From Anaerolineae bacterium (GTDB lineage Bacteria > Chloroflexota > Anaerolineae > Anaerolineales > Anaerolineaceae): a stretch of DNA of 64,000 bases. The DNA is taken from contig JABLXC010000002.1 in NCBI GenBank assembly GCA_013178185.1, forward strand, positions 62,001 through 126,000. Direction: 5' to 3'. A model generated the notes under the pieces. It saw nothing but the letters and a program-made list of their open reading frames with translations. It made no database searches and was not told the origin of the DNA. A program made the translations under genes and the position numbers. Shown here piece after piece: positions 1-9,103 of the stretch (position 1 is the stretch's first letter; each line of letters begins with the position of its first letter).

Positions 1-1
1 A

Positions 2-1525
2 GAATTTGCCTGGGCCAAGCAAACTTACTTTGAACGCTGCGCTGGCTGCCACGGCACGCTACGCAAAGGCGCTACCGGCCCCGCCCTCACCCCCGATGTA
101 ACTGGGCCTAAAGGCGTACTGGGGCTGGCCGCAATTATTTTTAACGGCACCACCAGAGGTATGCCTGATTGGGGCAAACAGGGTTTCATGACCCAGGCCG
201 AAACCGAGACGATGGCAAAGTTCTTGCTGAACGAACCGCCGACGCCCCCCGAACTCTCGCTGGAACAGATGAAAAACTCCTGGAAAGAGCTTGTCCCGCC
301 CGCAGCGCGCCCAACCGAGCCAGAAACGAAACGAAACTGGGAGAATTATTTCATCGTCACGCTGCGCGACGCAGGGCAGGTGGCTGTAATTGATGGGGAT
401 ACCTATGAAGTCGTGAACGTCGTGGACAGCGGTTACGCTGTGCATATCACGCGCATGTCCGCCACCGGCCGTTATGCCTATGTCATCGGGCGTGATGGCA
501 AGCTGGCGCTGGTTGACTTGTGGATGGAAAAACCCCAAAAGGTCGCAGAAGTGCAGTTGTGTTACGATGCCCGTTCGGTCGAAGTGAGCAAGTATAAAGG
601 CGAACTGGGCGACTTCACCGACCGCTATGCCATCGTAGGCTGCTACTGGCCGCCACATTTTGCCATCCTCGATGGGCAGACGCTCGAACCCTTCAAGGTC
701 GTCAGCACCCGCAGCTACACCTACGATACCGAGGAATACCACCCCGAGCCACGCGTTGCTTCCATCGTGGCTTCACACTTCAAACCCGAATGGATTGTAA
801 ACGTTAAGGAAACCGGCCAGGTCTGGCTGGTGAACTACGCTGACCCGGTCAACCCGACCATCAAGATGATCGAAGCCGAGCGTTTCTTACATGACGGTGG
901 CTGGGACTCGACCAAGCGTTATTTCCTGGTGGCGGCCAACAATTCCAACCGCGTCGCCGTGATTGACGCCGCCGAAGGCAAACTGGAAGCGCTGGTGGAT
1001 ACCCTGGCAGTGCCGCATCCGGGCCGCGGCGCAAACTGGATTGACCCGCAATTTGGCCCTGTCTGGAGCACCGCCCACCTGGGCGATCCAGGCGTCGTCT
1101 CCATCGGAACCGACCCGGTCAACCATCCCGATAGCGCCTGGAAAGCTGTACGGGATACCCCCCTACCCGGCGCTGGCAGTCTCTTTATCAAGACCCATCC
1201 CAACAGCCCGTGGATTTGGGTGGATATGCCCCTCAACCCCGATCCTGTCCTGGCGCGCACCATCTGCGTGATCGCCAAATCCAATCCCGCCGAAGTGTAT
1301 AAATGCTGGGAAGCCGCGTCCTATGGCCGCGCCGTGCACTTTGAATACAACCAGCAGGGCACAGAAGTTTGGGTCAGCGTCTGGGGCGACGCCGCCAAAC
1401 CCGGCGAAACGGGTGAGATTGTTGTTTACGATGACGCTTCGCTGGAAGAAGTTGCCCGCATCCCAGACCTGGTCACCCCCACCGGAAAATTCAACGTGTA
1501 CAATACAGTTCACGATATCTACTAA
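2..1525 (+). CDS. nirS: Cytochrome cd1 nitrite reductase, 5'-truncated by window edge
   Basis: Periplasmic enzyme that reduces nitrite to nitric oxide in denitrification. The reading frame is open from base 2, so the start lies outside the window. 507 residues are visible of the roughly 560 usual for NirS. The c-type heme motif CAGCH is at bases 38-52, and the expected Met ligand follows in GMPDWG. The C-terminal d1-heme beta-propeller carries the conserved histidines: H in AVHITRMS (base 443) as d1 ligand, and the catalytic pair in VPHPGRG (1016) and TAHLGD (1076). The C-terminus TPTGKFNVYNT is characteristic of NirS. The catalytic His pair plus the intact heme c motif argue against the related NirN or NirF. 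No nir accessory genes follow; debris does. Confidence 0.93.
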   Translation, partial: EFAWAKQTYFERCAGCHGTLRKGATGPALTPDVTGPKGVLGLAAIIFNGTTRGMPDWGKQGFMTQAETETMAKFLLNEPPTPPELSLEQMKNSWKELVPPAARPTEPETKRNWENYFIVTLRDAGQVAVIDGDTYEVVNVVDSGYAVHITRMSATGRYAYVIGRDGKLALVDLWMEKPQKVAEVQLCYDARSVEVSKYKGELGDFTDRYAIVGCYWPPHFAILDGQTLEPFKVVSTRSYTYDTEEYHPEPRVASIVASHFKPEWIVNVKETGQVWLVNYADPVNPTIKMIEAERFLHDGGWDSTKRYFLVAANNSNRVAVIDAAEGKLEALVDTLAVPHPGRGANWIDPQFGPVWSTAHLGDPGVVSIGTDPVNHPDSAWKAVRDTPLPGAGSLFIKTHPNSPWIWVDMPLNPDPVLARTICVIAKSNPAEVYKCWEAASYGRAVHFEYNQQGTEVWVSVWGDAAKPGETGEIVVYDDASLEEVARIPDLVTPTGKFNVYNTVHDIY

Positions 1526-1562
1526 AAGGCCTGCCATCGGCAAGGCGCGGCCCTTACGACAT

Positions 1563-1781
1563 ATAAAGCTGCACGGCTCTACGGGGTTCGGTTGGGGCTA
1601 TGGTGATTCCGGCCCGGCAGACCTGGTGCTGAGCATCCTGTGCGATGTGCTGGGCGAACGACCAACTGAGAAGCTCTATTACGGGCGGTTCAAAGCCTAC
1701 CCACACCACCAGGACTTTAAGCGCGAGTTTGTCGCCTGGTGGGAGTATGACGGCAGGTTTGAGATCGACTTGGATACTATT
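1563..1781 (+). pseudogene. DUF6166-like gene fragment
   Basis: The frame starting near 1563 translates to a compact, protein-like sequence (HGSTGFGWGYGDSGPADL, then YQDFK-like HHQDFKREFVAWW). I recall this pattern from DUF6166-type proteins of unknown function. There is no start codon or ribosome binding site in front. The frame runs in from the nirS 3' region without a break and then continues into non-homologous sequence, so I read it as a remnant. The family assignment is from memory and uncertain. Confidence 0.45.
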
Positions 1782-1833
1782 GCTGGCTGCGCAAGAGGAA
1801 TCCACCCCGGAAGAGAGCGTTCCAGGGTGCTGC

Positions 1834-2313
1834 GCGACCCCCACCCCAACACCAACGGAAACGCCTGCGCCTACCCCCACAACGACGCCCACTTCTACTC
1901 CGACCCTGGAAAAGAGCATTCCAGGGCGCTTCGCGGCAGAACCACCTCCCGCCGTTTTAGTCAGCGCTCATTATGTGTATAATGGCGACGGCAACCTGGT
2001 GAAGACCGTGGTCAACAGCGTCGTAGCCCACTACCCCGGACGGGATTATAATTTGGAAGTGGACGGCGAAATGGAGACGGTCAAGAAGTTCTACGCAGTG
2101 GGCAATCTGACCTTCGCCGTGCGCACCATTTTGGGTGAGCAGGACACGCTCCACTGGATCCTCTCCGATCACCTTGGAAGCCTGAACGTCACCGCCAACG
2201 AGGACGGCACCTGGAACAGCGAGATGCGCTGGAAGGACGGGATCACGCCGACCGATTACCGTTTCACAGGCCAACTCGAACAGAGGCCGAACTGGGGTCA
2301 CTTAGATTATTTT
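1834..2313 (+). pseudogene. RHS/YD-repeat protein fragment with Thr-Pro linker
   Basis: A Thr/Pro-rich stretch (1834-1908) is followed from about 1954 by sequence typical of the end of RHS-repeat core domains: YVYNGDGNLVKTV, then LSDHLGSLNVTANEDG and a segment ending TDYRFTGQLEQ. In intact RHS proteins this leads into a conserved core end and a variable toxin tip. Here the core is interrupted after LDYF (2313), and the frame runs into the dispersed repeat. There is no start codon with a ribosome site. It is a 3' scrap of a large RHS gene, probably left by recombination. Confidence 0.6.
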
Positions 2314-2326
2314 CCCTCGCTTTTTT

Positions 2327-2365
2327 CGTCATTGCGAGCCGCCGCAGTCGGTGAAGCAATCCTCT
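2327..2365. repeat. Dispersed short repeat (CGTCATTGCGAG type)
   Basis: CGTCATTGCGAGCC followed by GTGAAGCAATC matches a short intergenic element I recall from many environmental bacterial genomes, where it is usually imperfectly palindromic. It lies directly behind the broken RHS fragment and 40 bases from the convergent glycosyltransferase end. Only one copy is visible here. Confidence 0.5.
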
Positions 2366-2404
2366 GTAGGTTGTGTTCTTAACTTTATCCCGAACTCGTG
2401 TCAA

Positions 2405-3532
2405 TCACAAAGAAGATCGGAAGATGCGCTCGTAAGCCTCCGTGATGCCGTCCAGGTCAAAGCGCTCCGCCAGGCGGCGGCTGGCCTGCCGGGCAGCGTA
2501 CAGCTTTTCAGGGCTACCCAGCAAATCCCGCAGCGCGCCAGCAAAACCAGAAGGGGAATCTACCGGGATCATGACACCGTTCTGGCCCTCCTGAACAAGA
2601 TCCACCCAACCGCCGATGCGGCTGACGACCAGCGCCAACCCCATCGCCAGCGCCTGAACGCCCGCGACCGGCAGCCCCTCGGAAAGCGAAGGCATAAAGA
2701 GAAGATCGCTGCGGGCGTAGGCTTGCAGCACCTGTTCCGGGGTAACCCATCCCCGCAGGAGAATGCGCGCTTGCAGGCCGCAAGCTGTAATTTCCTGTTG
2801 CACGGCCTCCATCAGCGGCCCATCCCCCAGCATTTCGCACTGCCAGGGCAGGTCACGCACCTCTGCCAGGGCGCGTACTACCTGGAGCGGGTTCTTTTGC
2901 GGCATAAAGCGCCCTGCGAACACGACGCGCGGTGGATCTTGCAGGGCGATCTCTCCGGGATCGAGCGCTTTGAGATCCACCCCGTTGGGGATGACCTCGA
3001 CCGGGACATCTGGGTAACTCTGTTGCGCAAGCTGGCGGGTGAAACCGCTGACCGCGATCACAGAACGGGCGCGCCGCCAGATGGGCGGGGTGAATGGAAA
3101 GATCCAGCGGAACCATTTGCCGGTCTTTTCCGGCACGCCGCCGGGCACATCGCCTAAATGAGCTGTCAGAATGTAAGGGATGCCGGTTAAAACAGAAAGC
3201 GACCAGGCCGTCGCGCCGGCGGGAACAGCGAAATGAGCGTGAATGATCTCTGGCTTCCAGCGTCTCGTCAGTTCCAAACCGCGGCGCAGCGCGGCAAGCA
3301 CATAGCCAGCCATGGCTTTCAAATCGGCGCGAAACGGCTCGCGTCGCCAGGAGGGCAGGCGTTCAACGATCAAACTGCCTTGTTCTTCAAAGGCGGGAAG
3401 ATCGCCGCACTGCGCCGTCAGCAGGCGAATTTCATGACCGGCAGAAGCCAGCCGCTGACAAAGGTCCTGCGCCACCCGGCCACCCCCACCCCCCACCGGC
3501 GGGTACTCGTGGATCAACACCAGGATGCGCAT
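2405..3532 (-). CDS. Glycosyltransferase family 4 protein
   Basis: Cytoplasmic GT-B fold enzyme, 375 residues, expected to transfer a sugar from a nucleotide donor to the growing lipid-linked glycan. The N-terminal acceptor domain starts MRILVLIHEYPPVGGGGG, with the Gly-rich loop of GT4 enzymes. The C-terminal donor domain begins near residue 200 (VVFAGRFMPQKNP). The usual E-x7-E signature is changed to E-x7-Q (SEGLPVAGVQALAMG), which is atypical. Its start overlaps the stop of the upstream GT2 gene by one base (TAATG), so it is the last gene of the polysaccharide operon. Donor and acceptor are unknown. Confidence 0.88.
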   Translation of the reverse strand: MRILVLIHEYPPVGGGGGRVAQDLCQRLASAGHEIRLLTAQCGDLPAFEEQGSLIVERLPSWRREPFRADLKAMAGYVLAALRRGLELTRRWKPEIIHAHFAVPAGATAWSLSVLTGIPYILTAHLGDVPGGVPEKTGKWFRWIFPFTPPIWRRARSVIAVSGFTRQLAQQSYPDVPVEVIPNGVDLKALDPGEIALQDPPRVVFAGRFMPQKNPLQVVRALAEVRDLPWQCEMLGDGPLMEAVQQEITACGLQARILLRGWVTPEQVLQAYARSDLLFMPSLSEGLPVAGVQALAMGLALVVSRIGGWVDLVQEGQNGVMIPVDSPSGFAGALRDLLGSPEKLYAARQASRRLAERFDLDGITEAYERIFRSSL

Positions 3533-4506
3533 TACCTTCTCTTCAAAGCCGGGGCGTCGGGCTGGATATTGATCATGCGGCGCACGGCATAAGTGGGTTT
3601 GCCTTGCGATTCATGATAGGTGCGCATCAGCATCTCAGCGATCAACCCCATCAGGATGGATTGGAAGCCCAGAATGCCCACCATGATGGCTACCGGGAAC
3701 AAAGGTGAGCTGAATGGAGAGACAACAAAGAACAACCGGCGGACGGCAAGGTAAGCCAGCGCAAGAAAACTCAACAGGATGAACCCTAACCCCGTTCCGC
3801 CGAAAATATAGATGGGCTTATTGGCATAACTGCTGAGAAATTTGACGGTGAAGAGATCCAGCACCACTTTGATGGTGCGCTCCAGTCCGTACTTAGCCTT
3901 GCCAAATTTGCGCGGGTGATGCTGAACCGGCAGCTCGATGATCTTCGCGCCGACCGAGCTGGCATAGACCGGAATAAAACGGTGCATCTCGCCGTACAGG
4001 CGAAAACCGGTCAGCACTTCCCGGCGATAGGCTTTGAGCGTACAGCCGTAATCATGCAAGTGCACGCCGGTCACGCTTGAAATCAGACTGTTCGCGATGC
4101 GGGAAGGCAGCGTACGGGTGATGAACGCATCCTGTCGCTTAATCCGCCAGCCGCTGACGAGGTCATATCCCTCGCGAATTTTTTCCAGCATCATCGGGAT
4201 ATCGGCGGGGTCGTTTTGCATATCAGCGTCCATGAGGACGATGATATCGCCCACCGAATGGTCAATGCCCGCTGCGATGGCGGCGGTCTGCCCAAAATTG
4301 CGCCGCAGACCGACAATGCGGAGATGTTCGCTGTCCTGCCGCGCCAGTTCTTCCAGGACGGCAAGGCTGTTATCCCGGCTACCGTCATCCACCAGGACCA
4401 CTTCCCAGGTATTCTCTACGCCAGACATCGCATTCTTGATCGCCTGGTAAAGTAGAGGCAGATTATCTTCCTCATTATAGACCGGGACTACGATAGACAG
4501 GTTCAT
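3532..4506 (-). CDS. GT2 polyprenyl-phosphate glycosyltransferase (GtrB/DPM1-like)
   Basis: 324 residues. The N-terminal GT-A domain (about residues 3-220) carries SIVVPVYNEEDNLP, the metal-binding DADMQNDP and, near the end, the ArnC/GtrB-like HHPRKFGKAKYGL segment. Two transmembrane helices follow at about 235-255 and 265-290. This architecture belongs to enzymes that load a sugar onto polyprenyl phosphate, here probably supplying the GT-C-like membrane proteins encoded next to it. It overlaps the upstream 624-residue gene by ATGA, so the two are translationally coupled. Confidence 0.9.
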   Translation of the reverse strand: MNLSIVVPVYNEEDNLPLLYQAIKNAMSGVENTWEVVLVDDGSRDNSLAVLEELARQDSEHLRIVGLRRNFGQTAAIAAGIDHSVGDIIVLMDADMQNDPADIPMMLEKIREGYDLVSGWRIKRQDAFITRTLPSRIANSLISSVTGVHLHDYGCTLKAYRREVLTGFRLYGEMHRFIPVYASSVGAKIIELPVQHHPRKFGKAKYGLERTIKVVLDLFTVKFLSSYANKPIYIFGGTGLGFILLSFLALAYLAVRRLFFVVSPFSSPLFPVAIMVGILGFQSILMGLIAEMLMRTYHESQGKPTYAVRRMINIQPDAPALKRR

Positions 4507-6377
4507 TTTATTCTCCGGAAGATATGGATGATCGAACGGTCACGGCAAGGGACAGTCTGGGGCGACGGGGAAAGTTCATCATATTGGGCTGCGCCACTGT
4601 CCGCGGCAGGCGCCCAATTTTTAACATACCGTTCAGCAACCAGGAGAAAATCCGCTTCTTGCTTCCAGCGTTGCGCCAGCTCATAATTCCAGTATCCCAG
4701 GCGCTCCAGTTCATCGGGGTCGCCACCCTGTAGATAAGTGTACCAGTGATTGAGTTGGGGCGGAAAAATCCGCACATCTGGAAGGTAAAGCAGCGGCAGT
4801 GGAGAAATATCATTCTCCCAATAGACGAGCGAACCAGGGGGGATGAGCGCTGCAAGATGAGCGCCAACCGCCTCATGAGAAGCAATCACATCGCCCCCGC
4901 AGGTTTCCAGCGCCCGCCAGCCCGCCATCCAACCGCTGGGGGTAAGTAAAACGCCCAGGACAAAAAAGAGAAGTACAGCAAGGTAGCCGTAAGAAACCCG
5001 GCAGGACCCTCTGCGGCGGAGCAAGAAAAATACAACCAGGGCGGCCACAAGCAGGGCAAACCCCACCGCCGCGCCCGCCGCAGTCGGGATCAGCTTCTGT
5101 AAAGCATCATACGACCAGCCAAACTTATTGGTAAGCAGCCGCCAGAGGTCGGTCGTCCCACCCTGAAACTGCATATTGCGAATGCGGGGTGCCTGCAGGG
5201 TCATCAGCCCGCCCAACTGCTGGTAAGCGCCATACCCCAGCCCCGTCGTAGAGAGCAGAATCAGCAGGATCCCCAGGGCAGAACGGATGAACCCCGCTTG
5301 TTTTTTCCAATTTGGAAAAGCCGCGATCACGAGCAGAATGCCGGTCATATTGAAAAACGACAGGTAACCGCTGTAACAAAAGAGGCAGTACGATTGGCCA
5401 AAGGAAGCCCACAGGTGAAGCCCTGTCAGAGTCAGCAGGATCAACGAGAGCGCCACAACCGCCTTAAAGCGAACATCAGAATCCCATTGTTTCCGCGCCG
5501 GCCAGAAAATCCAGGTAATCATGGCGCCTGCCAGCGCGGGAAAATTGGAACGAACGCCATCCCAGAAGACATACCATTTGGTCAGGGCGTCGTAGGATTG
5601 CTGCCAGGTGGACACCCCCCCACCGAGCGAATCCGGAGCAAGGGGCAACATCTGGCTGACGAACCCCGGCAGATAAGGCCTCCAGAGCATCATGATCTCA
5701 GGCCAGTACATGGCATGGAAGACCCCCAGCGTCAGTGCAGCAGCCAGGGCGCTCCAAAGCGCCTTGCGCCATCCATTTTCCCAAAATACGTAAAGGAGCA
5801 GCAGCGGGACAACAGGTGCCATATTCTGTCGCACCATCACGGTCAGCGAAGCAAAGACCGCGCCGAGAACCAGCTGCCAGAGCGGACGCCCGCGACCAAG
5901 CGTTAACGCCAGAGACCAGGCCAGCAGACAGGCTGTCACCACTTGAGAAATCGCCACGGTGTAATACATGATATTTGTAGGGCTGACTGCAACCGCCCAA
6001 ACAGCCGCAACCGCCCCCCAACGACCCGCCAGGCGCTTTCCGGCCAACCCGACCGCCGCCAACAGCAAAAGGCCGAGAAAGATAGAGAAATACCGCCCGG
6101 TGCGCAGCCCGGGACCAAAAATAACCTGGGCAGCGCCTGGGATGAGAAAGGAGAGGGGCATTTTATTCGTGATCGGGCCATAATCCTGAAAAGGCCGGTA
6201 AACGCCCTTTACATACAGCAAACCCTTCATTAAGTAAGTACCTTCGTCCATGGTGACATCCATGGAATGAGCATAGCTCACCGCTTGAAGCAGGTAAATG
6301 ACACCTGCCGCCAGGCAGAGCAAACCCGCCACCCAGGGCAAAACAATCCGTCTTTGCAGGCGTTCGACCAATTTCAT
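4503..6377 (-). CDS. GT-C-like polytopic membrane glycosyltransferase
   Basis: 624 residues with roughly a dozen hydrophobic helices. After the first helix an acidic loop holds MDEGTYLMKG, resembling the Asp-Glu motif of GT39/ArnT-type enzymes that use polyprenyl-phosphate sugars on the outer face of the membrane. A soluble C-terminal part (after about 490) contains SLVYWENDISPLPLLYLP, reminiscent of the extracytoplasmic domains of such enzymes. ATGA overlap with the GT2 gene downstream suggests the pair works together: GT2 charges the carrier and this protein transfers the sugar. Substrate unknown; an oligosaccharide polymerase cannot be excluded. Confidence 0.72.
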   Translation of the reverse strand: MKLVERLQRRIVLPWVAGLLCLAAGVIYLLQAVSYAHSMDVTMDEGTYLMKGLLYVKGVYRPFQDYGPITNKMPLSFLIPGAAQVIFGPGLRTGRYFSIFLGLLLLAAVGLAGKRLAGRWGAVAAVWAVAVSPTNIMYYTVAISQVVTACLLAWSLALTLGRGRPLWQLVLGAVFASLTVMVRQNMAPVVPLLLLYVFWENGWRKALWSALAAALTLGVFHAMYWPEIMMLWRPYLPGFVSQMLPLAPDSLGGGVSTWQQSYDALTKWYVFWDGVRSNFPALAGAMITWIFWPARKQWDSDVRFKAVVALSLILLTLTGLHLWASFGQSYCLFCYSGYLSFFNMTGILLVIAAFPNWKKQAGFIRSALGILLILLSTTGLGYGAYQQLGGLMTLQAPRIRNMQFQGGTTDLWRLLTNKFGWSYDALQKLIPTAAGAAVGFALLVAALVVFFLLRRRGSCRVSYGYLAVLLFFVLGVLLTPSGWMAGWRALETCGGDVIASHEAVGAHLAALIPPGSLVYWENDISPLPLLYLPDVRIFPPQLNHWYTYLQGGDPDELERLGYWNYELAQRWKQEADFLLVAERYVKNWAPAADSGAAQYDELSPSPQTVPCRDRSIIHIFRRIK

Positions 6378-6423
6378 TTGTTAGCCCAAACAATTATCAA
6401 GCGTACATTCATGCTCAAATTGA

Positions 6424-7968
6424 TCACGATCCCTTAACCATACGCTGACGACGATCCCGCCAGCGATCCCAGGCCCAGCCGCCAGCCGCCACCAGTGCGC
6501 TCAAGGATACAATCCACACTACCATCGCTTTGAGCGACATGCGACCCCACCATTGCAGGTAACGACTGATATACCAGCTTGTGAAGAACCCAACAAAAAT
6601 AAATTCGATCAACAATAAACGCGCCAGCCAGGCATCCCGACGCTCGCGTGCCCATTCTATACCGTAAGCTGCCAGAATGGCCATCCAGGGTAGCAAAAGC
6701 GTGCGATAGCGGGGGTTGTCCCACTGATCGCCGCCAGCCCGCGCCGAGGAAATTACCAGCCAGACCAGCACAGCAGCCGCAAACCATAGCAGAACGCGCC
6801 TTTCGCTTTTTGGGTGCGCCTTCCATGCCGCCAGGACGCCATACAACAGAAACGGCGCCAGTAGATACCATCCCAGCGCACGCAACACGCCGATAAATTT
6901 CCAGACCGCCAGCGTTGGATAAGCAATGATGGCAGGAAGCACCGGCTGCACCAGACCATACCCCACCAAAAAAGGGGTTCTCAGCCATTCCTGGAGTTCT
7001 TCCAGTTCATATTGCACCCGGCCAGAGTTTAAGACCGTCAGGCGTAGATCGTACCAGGCTGAAGAACGCAGCCATTCCCAGCTCAGGTACACCATCGCCA
7101 ACGCCGCCAGGCCGATCCCGGCGTAACCCAGCCAGCGAAATATCCTGGAGCGTAAGGAAAGGTATTCCAGCCAGAACCAGACCGCCAGCAGGCCGGCAAT
7201 CACCACCGCAACGCGGGAAGAAAAGACTCCTAATCCTACCAGCGAAACCGCCAGAAGCGCGGCTGAAGTTCTCCAAGACTGGCGCCAGACCACCAGCCCC
7301 CAGATAGCAATACAGCTGAATGTGATCAGGTAAGGTTCCCGCATTTGCGAGCTGCCAAACAGGAGATGATCGGGATAAAAAACCAGCATCCAGGCCGCCA
7401 GGCTGGCAACCCGCTCTCCCCAGCGCAGGCGCACCGCCTTCCAAAGGAAAGGTACCCCTAGCGCAGACACAAAGGCAGAAAGCAGGAGGATCAAGAAAGT
7501 GCGGTGGGCGTCAGGGCTGAGGTAGGTATAAATCAGGCCGGCCAGGATCAACAAACCGCCGTACTGGTCGGTATCAAACTCCAGGGCAAAGGTTTGCCAG
7601 AACGAAGCCCCAGATTTGGTCAGATCGAATGATTCGATATCGCGGCGGTAAGCGTCGTAAAACAGGTAACCGGCGTTTTGGGTCGGCTCGTCGAACCCGT
7701 ATTCCGGCAAGAGCAGGGTAAACCCGATCCCCAGCGCCAGTCGCAAACCGAAAGCAAGCGCAAGCATCCAAAGCAGCAGTTTCCCACCCCCGGCCCAGCG
7801 CCAGACGCTGAGCAGGGAGAAAATGCTTACCCAGGATAGCAAACTTGCCGCCAGCCAGCCGGGGAAAAAGGTGCCCACCGGGCTGAGCGCCGAGATTGCA
7901 GCTCCCAATAGGAGTGCCGCTGCAAAAGAGATTCCCAAACGGGGTAAAACGGTGAAAGGTTTTGCCAT
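6424..7968 (-). CDS. Polytopic membrane protein, GT39-like
   Basis: 514 residues with about ten to twelve hydrophobic helices. The first extracytoplasmic loop holds PEYGFDEPTQNAGYLFYDAY, again with an Asp-Glu pair at the position used by GT-C glycosyltransferases. I chose ATG at 7968 rather than the in-frame TTG at 7989, because the ATG gives MAKPF and avoids overlap with the upstream GT4 stop. It lies in the middle of the polysaccharide operon. Likely a glycosyltransferase or polymerase; no specific family is certain. Confidence 0.65.
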   Translation of the reverse strand: MAKPFTVLPRLGISFAAALLLGAAISALSPVGTFFPGWLAASLLSWVSIFSLLSVWRWAGGGKLLLWMLALAFGLRLALGIGFTLLLPEYGFDEPTQNAGYLFYDAYRRDIESFDLTKSGASFWQTFALEFDTDQYGGLLILAGLIYTYLSPDAHRTFLILLLSAFVSALGVPFLWKAVRLRWGERVASLAAWMLVFYPDHLLFGSSQMREPYLITFSCIAIWGLVVWRQSWRTSAALLAVSLVGLGVFSSRVAVVIAGLLAVWFWLEYLSLRSRIFRWLGYAGIGLAALAMVYLSWEWLRSSAWYDLRLTVLNSGRVQYELEELQEWLRTPFLVGYGLVQPVLPAIIAYPTLAVWKFIGVLRALGWYLLAPFLLYGVLAAWKAHPKSERRVLLWFAAAVLVWLVISSARAGGDQWDNPRYRTLLLPWMAILAAYGIEWARERRDAWLARLLLIEFIFVGFFTSWYISRYLQWWGRMSLKAMVVWIVSLSALVAAGGWAWDRWRDRRQRMVKGS

Positions 7969-7981
7969 ACGTGTAATTCTA

Positions 7982-9103
7982 CTACGCAAAATTCAGCAAG
8001 GCTCGCTCGGCACGCTTACGCCAGGTGTAATTCTCAGCGTCCCGGCGAGCCTGGCTGCCCAACTGCTGTCGCCTGGCTGGGTCTTCAATCAATTCCGCCA
8101 GGGCCTCCTTCCAGGCCGAAAGGTCTTCGGGCGGGCAAAAAACTGCGTTCTGCGGGGTGAGTACCTCATGAAAGACCGGTAGATCGCTGGAAAGGATCGC
8201 TCGCCCTGCCGCCAGATAGTCGAACATCTTCATCGGGCTGCAAATATCCGCCGAATTGCCGCCGCTGCTGCCCGCAATAGAACGCTCATAAGGCATCAAA
8301 AGGATATCGCCAGCCACCTGGTATAGGGGAAGCTGCTGATTGGGTATGAAGCCGGTCAGGACGACGTTCGTGATATTTTGTTTTTCTAGCCGCCGGTGCA
8401 AAATTTCGAGATCCTCCCGACGGCCGCCCACCCAGACAAAACTGGCCTGTGGAAAAGCGGCAGCCAACCCGACCAACAAGTCCACGCCGCGCCCGGCGTA
8501 GAAGTGGCCGCTGTAAACAACAGTTGGTTTTTCCGGCAGCCCCAGGTAGGCGCGGGCACTTGGTGCTTCGGGCAACCCGTCATATTGTTCCAGCGCCACG
8601 CCGTTGGGAGCAATCTGGATATCCAGGCCTGAAAGATCGCCAAACTGGGTCTCTAACTGGTTGCGCAGCGCCCGAGTAATCACCAAGAGGCGTTTTTTGC
8701 CGGCAGTCTGGACGAATTGGCGGAACAGCCAGGGGCCCAGCCGCCCTGTCACACGGTCGTGCAGTTCCAAAATCACGGGCAGACCGCGCCGCAGCGCAAG
8801 GACTGCTGCCTGCGGCATCCAGGTGTACAGCCGTTGCGCGCCCCATCGCTGCGCCTCTGTCACTGATCGCCAGGCAAAATCATAACGGCGGAAGATCCGG
8901 GCAGAAGACAGCCAGCGCACTTCAAAAGACTGGGTAAGGCCGTATTGCAGCGCCAAATCAGACCAGGCGGCGCTGCCACCTCCCGGCAGCCACAGCCGCA
9001 CCGGCTCATCCACCTGGGAAAGAGCATGACAGACCTTCATCATCTGGATCGAGTTGGCCGTGCTGGAGGGTACCAGCGAGGATGAGATACAGGCTGTTTT
9101 CAT
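7982..9103 (-). CDS. Glycosyltransferase family 4 protein
   Basis: 373 residues, GT-B fold. The N-terminal domain begins MKTACISSSLVPSSTANSIQ. The donor domain starts near residue 185 (KPTVVYSGHFYAGRGVDLL). The donor-binding helix carries SPMKMFDYLAAG, the form seen in GT4 enzymes that have SP-K-F-EYMAAG in place of the canonical E-x7-E. It overlaps the upstream flippase stop by ATGA. Cytoplasmic; sugar specificity unknown. Confidence 0.86.
   Translation of the reverse strand: MKTACISSSLVPSSTANSIQMMKVCHALSQVDEPVRLWLPGGGSAAWSDLALQYGLTQSFEVRWLSSARIFRRYDFAWRSVTEAQRWGAQRLYTWMPQAAVLALRRGLPVILELHDRVTGRLGPWLFRQFVQTAGKKRLLVITRALRNQLETQFGDLSGLDIQIAPNGVALEQYDGLPEAPSARAYLGLPEKPTVVYSGHFYAGRGVDLLVGLAAAFPQASFVWVGGRREDLEILHRRLEKQNITNVVLTGFIPNQQLPLYQVAGDILLMPYERSIAGSSGGNSADICSPMKMFDYLAAGRAILSSDLPVFHEVLTPQNAVFCPPEDLSAWKEALAELIEDPARRQQLGSQARRDAENYTWRKRAERALLNFA

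Noticed and set aside
59-742. Long open frame on the minus strand opposite nirS
   Set aside because: Shadow of the nirS coding frame; composition is not protein-like and nirS motifs on the plus strand are decisive.
1834-1908. Thr/Pro-coding repeat as a possible tandem repeat or CRISPR-like array
   Set aside because: It is a simple ACC/CCC-rich linker region with no regular spacer structure.
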